NCBI RefSeq assembly: GCF_000002235.5
Contig: NW_022145613.1
Span: forward strand, 6,952,929-7,016,928
Length of the DNA stretch: 64,000 nt
DNA from: Strongylocentrotus purpuratus
Taxonomy: Eukaryota; Echinodermata; Echinoidea; Camarodonta; Strongylocentrotidae
Direction: 5' to 3'
Every line of letters starts with the position of its first letter. Position 1 is the stretch's first letter. The notes beneath the pieces are model-generated. The model saw only the letters and a list, made by a program, of their open reading frames with translations, was not told where the DNA came from and did no database searches. A program made the position numbers and the translations under genes. Below, piece by piece: positions 51,501-62,700 of this stretch.

Positions 51501-53738
51501 TGGTATAATTAGACAGGGTATTAGTTTTTTGTACAATGAAATATAATTCAAGATCACACAGGTGAAAATTTTTTAATTAGAAGCTACCAAAGTTGTGTAA
51601 ACTTTTATTTTGATACGCACTGTATACCTCAACACCCCGAATCACGCTACATTGAAACAGCGGTAAAATTATGCATTATGATGAAGATCGACCTCAAAAA
51701 AGAGTGTTACGAAAAGATTAAGTATGTCTCAGTTTTCTTTTTAACATGGTTAATATAGCGGTAAAATCATTTGGAAACACGACTCGAACAAAATACACAG
51801 CTCTATCTCCACTCTATAGGAACAATGGAATTGATATAATGATACATGTCAAACATGCTTTTGGTTTATATAGGCCTAGAAAATTATTCTAATTCATAGA
51901 ATTTTATCAAAGGTGTGTTGTACGTCACCACGTTAGAATAGATGATGCTGGTCTCAGTTTCCTAAATAATCATAATAATAATAATAACAATAACAACAAC
52001 GAAATAATAATAATAATAATGATAATGATGATGATGATGAAAATGATGATAACAATAACAAAAATAATAATAGTAGTAATGATGATAATGATAACAATAA
52101 CAATAATAATAGCCTAGAGAATTATTCTGCTTCAAGGAATTTTATCAAACAGTAATAGTGCAACTGTTTAACGGCATATGACGTTTAGATCTTCTCACTG
52201 GTTCTAGGTGGGAAAGGCTCTATTAAAAGCACAGAAAAGAAGGAATCATGAATGCTTCGAAGCTCAAAGAATGATAGGCCAGTTTAACAGATTCACCTCA
52301 GTTCTGATTGGACAACGAAAATGACGGTACAAATTGTGCTTATGTTATTTACTTGCACTCTGGTTGAACACTTGTCGTATCTGGTGTATAGAACGATTTG
52401 AGTAGTATCATGATCGATCCCCACGCAATCTTCATCCTCGAAATGAATATCTTCTGCATTCGTTCCGTTTGGTAGCTGCCTTATGTCCAGGAAAACCGCC
52501 ATGGATGTGCTGTCACACTCCAGGTTAACTTCTGTTAAAGATAATCATTTCCAGATGGTTTTCAAATATCGAGTGTACGCCGCATGCTCTTGCGACGATT
52601 AAACCTCGTCTATTTCCTATATAAACTAACATAATTTCTTAACTTGAACCCTGGACCCAACAATATTACTAATCCTAACCGTACACCTCACGTAAAACCC
52701 AATAGCAACCTTAACCATATTTGACGAAGTAAAGCAATTTCGTGAATACTATCTGCGCATGGGCAGATAAAGGTCATTTGTGATAAAATTGTAAAACCCA
52801 CCGAGATGAATACGTGCTCATGTTATGTAATCATTAGGGACTTTTAGATTTGCATGGACTGATACGTGTGACGTCCATTCAAGGCAGTGCATTAAAAGGA
52901 CGTCGATCGTAGCAATCCCCAATGTCTTCGTGTAAATCTAAAAGTCCCTAATATTCATGTGTACACCTACGGTACATTCTATGATACAAGATCAAGAGGG
53001 CAAACAAAAGCTTTTCATAAAGCACAAACATGACTTTGGCATTGATTATTCTTATACACACACAAAGTAGGACTTCTCCATGAGTAAAAATTCTGTGGAT
53101 ATTTGGGGTCATTTTACCCATGTGCTAACTACGAAATGGTCTATTGCCGCAGGAGCAAATGTCTGGTCACCAAAATAATATCAAAGAAATAAACTCTCAA
53201 GTGCACACAACCGTATGACGAACCTAAGCTACACAGGAAAGGTCTTCACCGATTCATGAATTTTGAAGTATAAAGCCGAAATTGATAGAATAAACAAGTT
53301 TGTGCAAATCCTACTCAACTCTTGCAAAATGGTGTTTTTTCAATGTTCGTTATCTGGCTCCAAACAGACAATGTAGTATAAAGTCCGATTAGAGAAAAAA
53401 AATTGTGTTTAAAAATTCACAGATTGCGAAATATCCTCAAAACAAATATATATAATATTCCTGGACAACTACCATTTGCAACTTCAGCATGGGGAGGGGG
53501 GTGGGCTAGGGTAGGCATCGACAGGTTTTCTAGGGGCTGGGAGGGGCGAGACTAATATCATTAATAATGCTTTTTTTAATTTTTATTCACAAAGCATTAT
53601 TTTGCCTGAACTTGAGGTGGAGTGTGACCAATGCTCCGAGCCACTCACCAGTTGTGCCATACGATGTAGGTTGCGATGTAGCCGTTGCATAGTGATCATC
53701 ATCGTGGGATATAGTTTAGATGATAACAAAGGGGGGAA

Positions 53739-53773
<35 letters not shown>

Positions 53774-56700
53774 TAGAGAAGGATGAGAGAGAAGGGGGAG
53801 ACGGGAGTTAATGCAAGTTAAAATACATGTAAACAAACAATTACACCTTTGATCGTTTAACTTAAACGTAATAACTCGTATCACACAGAGGTATTCACAT
53901 TGTGAATTTGAAGGATGTCACATTTATATTATACTTAAGTTAGCTTTTATGATATTTCTGTGAATGTTTTACTTAAAATGATGGTCTGAATATTCAATTA
54001 AAAATACGAAGTCCGACAAATTCAGAACTCAACATTTCCCAATACGCATTGCAGTTGAAATTCCACCTATTTAAAGGGATAGTCGAGTTCTGTTGCAGAG
54101 GGCGCTACTCAAAATATTTTTTTGGTGAGATAATGAAAAACTGACTGGCAAATTTGAAAGAACATACAATTTATGATAAATACGATTGGTCAGGTCGATC
54201 GTGCCTTTCATGCAGTGGGTACTTCGCAAAGCTGCGGAACAAGTAGTTTACTCCGCAACAAGGCTATCGATGTTCAGGAAAAAATTGCTTTTGAGAATAG
54301 CAGGTTGAATGAAATAAAAGTGTCTTTTGCAGGTGAAACTATCTGGTTTATTCATTTATATGCACCAAATGAAGTAAGCGACAGAATGGATTTTTTCCAC
54401 GAATGTTTTCATTTATTTCATGAACATGTACTTCCAGGAGAAGGGATTGTTTCAGCCGGTGATTATAACACGGTCCTGAATTGTAAAAAGGACAAAAAAG
54501 GAGGAATAATCAAAGATGGTAATGATGCTTTGTATTTGCGTAACCAAATCTCTTTAAAAAAAAACTTAATTGATATATGGAGAGTGAGAAACCCTGAAGC
54601 AAGGGAGTGTACACATGAACAATCTTATCCATGCTTTGTACAGTCTCGAATAGACTTCGTACTGTTATCCGAATGGTTGAATAATTTTGCTTAAGTCATT
54701 ATAGGTCGCTTTATGCAGACCATAATGCAGTGTATTTAAAATTCGAGTTTAAGGCCGCAAAAAAAGGGCAAATGCATTTGGAAACTGAATAACTCACTTT
54801 TGCAAGATGATGGTTATCAGAAAAATGTAATTTATCTTATTAATGACTTAGAAGCGAAATTACAATTAAAAACAGAGAATATATCAGTTTTGTGGGACAT
54901 TTTCAAACAGAAAATAAGACACATGTCAATTAATGATTGTATTAATAAGGCAAGGGTGAAGAATTGTCTCATGTTAGAAGACAATTGTCAGAATTCTATG
55001 AATACGAAATACACGGTGCACAAATACGGTCAAAAATCAAATGGTATGAAGATGGTGGGCGAAATAATAAATAATTTTTAGGCTTAGAAAAAAGAAACTT
55101 TAAGTTAGAGAATATGTTTAAAGTAAATGTTAATGTAATAATATACAGAAATATGAAAGATATAATTGTAGCTGAAGTTAAATATTTTTCTCGTTTGTAT
55201 TCGGCGACAGGAAAAGAGAATGAAGTGAATGATTATCTGAAAAACATTAAGGTTGATAATGTATTAAATGAAAAACAAAATAGATACTGTGATTTAGAAA
55301 TAACACTTACAGAATGTAATGACGCCCTAAATGGGACTAAAAAAGAAAAAAAAACAGGTTCAGAGGGTTTGACTTTTGAGTTTAACCAATGTTTTTGGAA
55401 TAATTTGCAACATATTCTGTTAAATTTATTCATAACATCATTGTTAATAGGAAATTTACCTATTTCACAAACTAGAGCTGTCATAACCCTTTTACATAAG
55501 AAAGGTGATAAAGAAAAATCTTTCAAATTGGAGGCCGATTAGTCTCCTAAATACCGATTATAAAAGCATCTGTGTTAGCAGGAATGTTGAAAAAAGTATT
55601 AAATGTTTGTATTGATTCAGATCAAAAGGCATATCTTAAAGGACGTTTTATTGGGAACAATATTCGTTTGATCGATGATCATATATGTTATTTTTAAGAA
55701 AAAGAGAATTCCGGAGCTGTTATCTTTTTGGACATAGAAAAGGTTTACGATCAAATAAGTTGGGATTTTCTTTATAAAATTTAGACAAATTTAACTTTGA
55801 TTGCATATTTATTGGACATATAAAAACTCTTAAAAAAATGTTCAAAATTGTATTATTAATAATAATTGGCAATCATCTTTTTTTTCTCTGCAAAGAGGTC
55901 TTCGGCAAGGATGCCCAGTGTCTGCTCTATTGTTTTTAGTTGTCATCGAAATATTAGGAACCGAGATTAGATCAGATGAAGCTATTCAAGGTGTTCAATT
56001 ACCGGGATTAGGAGATATGCCTGATACAATTTTCGTTGCAAACGAAATTCTTTTAAAGATGCCATGCGTAAAATAAAAACTTTTGGTTGTGCAGCAGGAC
56101 CTACTTTAAATGTATCAAAATATAAGAGGTTTGAAAATGCCAGATTTTGTCTTGCAAAGTTTTGCTTTAAAAGTAAATTGGCTCTTTAAGTTAATGGATA
56201 ATAAAGATCATAATTTTAGATGAAAGATTCTCCCATATTATTATTAAAACTATCTTGGGCCTAACTTTTTAGTGCTCAAGATGAGTTTCTTAAAAAACGA
56301 AGATTTAACAGTTCTAAAAGAAACACCTTTATTTTACCAACAATGTATTTCCGCATGGAAAAAATGTCAATGTGTAAATAAATCATGTAATGAGGTCAAT
56401 AATATTAGAATGCAGCTGTCATGGGGAAACACATATATAAAAGAAAAAAAAATTATGTTTATGGTGGAAACACTGGCTAAAATCTGGAATATTATTTATT
56501 GGGGACATCATAGACGCCAAAGGGGATGTGGATGTAAATCGGGCAAAAGATTTACTTTGTATTAAAAATAATTATTTATGTGAGGTTAAATTACTTTGGA
56601 AGTGTTTACCTCGTGACTGGAAAAGAAAATTAAAATGTGAAACTGTTTTGTGTTCATATAAAAATTAAAAAAAGTTATCCTGGGAAAATATATGGAAAAC

Positions 56701-59700
56701 GAATTTGACATACGTTAAGGAAAAAAGATTAAAATAGTTTAATTTCGAACTACTCTATAAGTTATTAGTATTTGAAGAATTTCTATATCGTTCAAAAAGA
56801 TCTGATCATGATTATTGTTTGAAGTGCAAATGCACAGAAAAAAATATTATCATTTATTTTATGACTGTGAGTACTCAAAAATATTTTGGAACAAGGTCTT
56901 AATTTTCTCAGAAAAACAGAAGTATTGTTTGATAATGAAAATATTGAATACAGTGATATAATTGTAGGCAAGCAATGTGATAACATAAATTCAAAATATG
57001 TATTTTAAAAAAATCTATTAATTAATTTAGCTTCTTATGTTTTATATACGCAAAAAAGAAAAGGTAATTTTACAAACAAATTCGACATTTTTTTAAAGTA
57101 AATAATTACTATGAAGGGTAAATGTTGAAAAGCATCATCTCTGGAAAGAAATGTTGCCTATGTTAAACAAAAAAGTATAATTCTTTTTGTAATATAAGTA
57201 TAATTCATGTGTTTTTCTTTGTAATCGAGATAATTTCGTGTCTCTTATGTACGTATTATTATTCAGTTAATAAATGATGGGAAAAAATACGAATTAAAAC
57301 ATACAATTTAAATGACAAAATCATCTTTGTTTGATAAAAATTGGTTCAGAGACGGCTGTAATATCCATAAATATAACGATTTCTAATACTTGTGTATCAC
57401 CACAAATATTAGATAACTTGAAAAAACCGTTGAAAAAACGAAACAGCGCCGTTTACGTCATATTTCAGCCAATGCCGATGTTGGCTTTTCGAGTTGGTTA
57501 TATTACGCACAACCAGCCGGCCCATGTATTGTTATTTTTAATTAAATAATTAATTAACGGTCAACGTGTTTTTTTTTAAAGTGGAGCTGAATTGGTATGA
57601 TCGTATTGGCTAAATTTCACACATTTTGGGGTCTAAAATTACCTCCATAGCAATTTTAGGTTCTAAAAGGGCACTAGAAATTTCATAGATAAGAATAAGA
57701 GCAATAGCCATGCACTTTGAAGGCATTTGCGATCTGAAAACAGAACTCAACTATCCCTTTAACACAGAGTCATGAGTCATTAATAAATCGAGATAGCAAA
57801 GAGGTTAGAAAAAATGACAAGGCGATGCACATTGGCATGGGTGTCGATCTGTAATTGATACCTATTGTTCAGGGGGATGATCTATTCATTCATCCCCCTG
57901 AACAATAGGTATTACGTAAGGATCGACACCCATGCACATTGGTATTGTTGGTGTTGAATAAATAACTGAAAGACAGAGGCATTTTTAGAGTAAGATGAGG
58001 CCCTATTCATGGAAATGTCATAAAAGATACTAAGAAATAACTTTGAAATCTTTTAACCTTACAATATTCAAAACTCAGTTTTTTACGAGTTTAGGTTTTC
58101 AGCAATCATTAATAATTGGCAATTTCAAAACATTATTATCACTATCATTATCATTATTATCATAATAATCACTACAAAACATATCATCATCATCTTCATT
58201 ATTTTGTTTAGCGTAGGCCTCCCTTTTGCGTCAGGTTTCTTCACATTTCATTGTTTCTCTTTATCAGTTATATAAATGATGAAGAAGACAAAGAAATTGA
58301 TTCGATTTTTCTTTCTTCATAAAAAAAACTATTTAAAAAAATAAATAAAAAAAGGATCTTTAATAACTTATTTCATAATTTAACTGAGGTCTGAAATATC
58401 TACGATATTACTTATATTTCATTTTTTTCTTTCTGTAATTTAGGCAGCACGGATAAACTATAAAGCCGAATAAAGGCTGTTCATGGCCGCGGTTTCCATT
58501 CTTTTTTTTGCGTACAGCGCTTGAAATATCCTATTTTAATCTTACAACAGGCCTACACGGATAATAGGTAGGCCTACGTGAATCCCCTCTAGACATTCTT
58601 TTAAAATTCTTTATTCATTGACGGGACTGTTTTTCTCATAATTTTCTATTTTTATGATTTTAGTTATGTGACTAAGAAGGTCGTTCAGCTACCTTCAAAT
58701 AAACAGCTTATTGCGAAACTAGCTCCTTTGCCTGAGGTTCCGCGATTGTTGTAGTAGTAGACCGTCATGACGTTGCTGCTTGAATTCACACTGTCAGGTA
58801 TGCTTAAATTACCAGTTGAATGTTGTATCACAGAATAACCAGTATTCGGGCCATCATACACGCGAAGATACCCGTTAGAATCAAGCCAGAAGTCGTTAAA
58901 ATCGATTCGAACTGTTGTGTAGCTGGGACATTCTACGAACCACGTGCACTTGTAGTAGTCGCCATTTACATCCGGGTAATCAGGGGTTGTGAGCGTGATA
59001 CGACTATCTTGGCCAGACAATGATACAGCGCTACCACATGAAGACATCGGTCCAACCTGCTCCCAAGTTGGTTCTCCTGAATATAACATACACCAAATAT
59101 ATGATAGATAATATATTAATAGTTGCAATAAATATAGCGTTTGGTACTTATGTTTCTAAGTGCTTTATAAGAATATTATTACACGGCATGCACCCCCTTC
59201 ATCAGAATCTGCCCGGTTCTTTATAATTCCTTACACACTTTATTCAAGCCGTCGAAGATAGCGTTATCAACAAACTCACAAGCCCAGCCTGAGGAGGACC
59301 TATTTTTTTCGCCGGGCGTCCTTTTTTTTTTCATCACGCCATCATCGGCTGGAAGCAAGTAAGTAGGGGGGTAGCGTTGGTAACTAGCCTGGACTAGCCT
59401 ACTTACGGCAAAACCACTTTGATAAGGCGCTAAAGCCATTTCCTTTACATGGGTGGAAAATGGCAAATGTAGATGATTGTCTTGCCAAAGGAATTTGCAA
59501 GGCCAGTCTTGTGATCCACACTCCGGAGACATACTCACTGGACCACGACATATCTTGACATGCATATTAATGTAGCTGCTTAGTAGTAAGATAGGAGAAG
59601 GCAAACAAAAACATAATTTTAAATAATGTGTCTGTTATAATTTAGATCATCCCATAATGCGGATCCGTTTTCATAATCGCAAAGTCCTGGGGGTGTTTCA

Positions 59701-62700
59701 CAAAGATCCTAAGTAGAACTTAACACTAAGTTTGACTTAAAAATTATGGACAGCCATTGGAGCCTTAAAATGAAATAACCTCAAAAGCAGAAATTCAAGT
59801 ATTTTAGACTTTTTATTAATTCCACATCCAGAACATGAAATCTCCTTGATGATAGAAAATATGAATGATTTCAATAAACAATGAATGCCTTTCAAAATAA
59901 TGAATGCCTTTCAAAATAACTTTTACAATATATTTTCAAAGATGCTAATGGCTTTCCATAATTTTTAAGTCCAACTTAGAGATAAGTTCAACTTAGGATC
60001 TTTGTGAAACACCCCCAGGATATAAATTTGTCGTGCCTATTGATATCGCATTATCTTAGTTACCCAATCACATCCTCAGTCTATCAGGATTTGGATGAAG
60101 TGATTTTTAGAATACTTTGAAAGCAATGTCTAAAATAATTTTGGAATACTATATATTTATTTCATTTGTCTGTGTGTATTTGTGGAGGGGGGGGGGGGGG
60201 AGTTCAGCCACTAGTGATCAAAATTACTGCATTTTAAATTACTGCAATTTTGGAATACTATATATTTATTTCATTTGTCTGTGTGTATTTGTGTAGGGGG
60301 GGGGAGTTCAGCCACTAGTGATCCAAATTACTGCATTTTAAAATTAAGCAAGTTTTGGTTTAACTAAAAATCTTAGAAACGAATTTATCAAGCGTCAGTG
60401 TGAAACCGAGTCATCCCTGAAATACAAACTTGGCGCTCGTACTACGTATTAATATTCATAACGCCAGTATGGATTATCAGAAATGATTCTTTTAGTCTAA
60501 CTTCGAAAAACCTCGGTTGAGCCGAACCGCTGTTCTTCGAAAGGATCAACTCTTGGCTCGTATTCGGTTACTTCTATCACGGATATACTATACTGTCGCT
60601 AGTAGATCCATACTAATATTGTCCACTGAAATAAAAGAGCTATCGAGGGAGAGAAAGAAGGCAAAGAAGAAAAGAGAGGGGGAGAGGGGGAGACAGAGAG
60701 ATAAAGAGAGAGGGAGAAAGAGAGGGGAGACAGAGAGAGAGCAGAGAGAAGGTATTAGCTGTAATATGGAAATTGTATTGTCTAGATATATAATTGATAA
60801 TTTATGTACCTCCGTTTATTAAACATACCTATGCATTTGTATTACCATTATATATCTTGTGAGCCAAAATGACCTTTTTTAACGTGAAACTTGGAAATAA
60901 CCCCGAACAGTACTGAACTGAATATATCAAACCTGACGAAACAATGGAGGCTTCAGCGAGTATTCCACGTTGCTTTGTTACGTCACTCCAGTCAGTATCA
61001 TTGTAGTAAAGCGTCATGGTATTGCTGGATGACTGAATGGCTCCAGAACCTGGTGTGGAACTCGACGATATTTCGGCCAACTGATAGGTTGAAGAAACAG
61101 AAGAGGCATCGTAAACTCTGAGGCGGGAGCCAGAGAAAATGTCGAAATCGTTGAAAAGCAGCGAGATTCGGTATCCGTATGGGCAGGTGAAATACCAGTA
61201 GCAGATGTACCGGTCATTCCTAACCTCGACTGGATAAGTCGGTGTTCTAAAGACAATAGATGGTGATGAAAGGTCGAGGTGTACCGTTTGACCACAGGAA
61301 TCAATACCCACACTATCCCACGACAGTTCGTCTGAAAAACAAGGTAAACACACAATATTATAGGTATATAGTTCAAAGATAACAAAGTTGAATATTGTTA
61401 TCAATAGAGGAAAGAACGCTCGTTGAAGATAATTTGCGTTGGATTTTACATAAATTACGATCTTCGCAATTCCGATGAAAACCGACTCTGATTTTCCGTC
61501 AGATTTGCATTACTTTAAGCTTAACTCTCGACTTAAGTGCTTATATGAAATCAAAACATGTTAAGAGTCAAGTCCAAAACCACTCAGGTCATACCTGTTA
61601 ATGCGACGTCCATGGCATAACCATGACCATTTCTACTACTAGATGTATCGTAGAAAACTCCAGAGAAACCTCCTTTTGTTGAAACCACCGTAGAATTACT
61701 GACAATACCTCGAAGATCGGAAATCTGGAAGAGCGATGACGATGGATAGTCGTACACCGTCACATACTCGTTTTCTGTCTGGAGGTCGTGTACACGCATC
61801 TCAACTTGCTTACCCGAGGGACTTCTGACGTACCACCAGCAGTCGATGGTCACATCAGATTCCGAATTTTTATGATACAAAGGAGTGGTGGTTGTGACCC
61901 GTGGTGTACTTGTACTCAAAGGAATCACTCCGCCACAGAAACCCGGCACCTCCGAGGGCATTGCATCTGAGGGCGACAATAAAGAACAAAATGCGGAGCT
62001 GTTCTTCGAATTGTCATGAGGGCGCACGGAAGAGTGATGGAAAGTAAAATTAATTGATGTTATGATGCTAATTGTTTATTTTTAGCTGCGTGTGTATGCT
62101 AAGGCTGGGGAGGTATTTCTTAGGATTTCTTACCACCTGTCTTCTCAAAGTATGAAGCATATACATGTATGCTACCCTCTTTCCTATGTGTTCATCCTTT
62201 ACATTACATTAATTTGAAATTTTACCTATATACAGTTAAGAATTACTACTCATTCAGTGGTAGACCCACTTGTGTGTATTATGTTCGTTCATATGTCACA
62301 TACAAGAGCATATAGAGATATAAAGTCATATAAATACTATTGTAAAAAATATTGTACAATTTAGCGCTTGGGCTGCCTTCTATATTTCTTAATAAAACAA
62401 TTATCATTAGTATGATATTAGAACGAAAGCGTAATACATATTTTTGTTAATAAGAACTCAAACTAACGCCTTTTTTACGAACCATACGGGCCACAGTCCG
62501 ATCACGTATCCACTACGTTATGACACATCTATATTGATTATAACTATTATGGGAAAAGCATATTTTTTAGTAGCCTAGAGCCCTAGCCTGCACTAATCAA
62601 TCACCCTTCATCAAGTTGAATACACAAAAAAGGGGAAAAGGTGAATTGCAAAGGAAGACTTATATTATTTAAAAGCAGAGGGATTCCATCCCATCCACAT

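Noticed and set aside
53602-53811. Cys-rich ORF (VECDQCSEPLTSCAIRC)
   Set aside because: It is on the strand opposite the CUB-ZP gene and runs into a (GA)n microsatellite.
59221-59604. 127-codon ORF on the - strand
   Set aside because: It spans a degraded SINE and a T-run, and does not splice with the CUB exons in phase.
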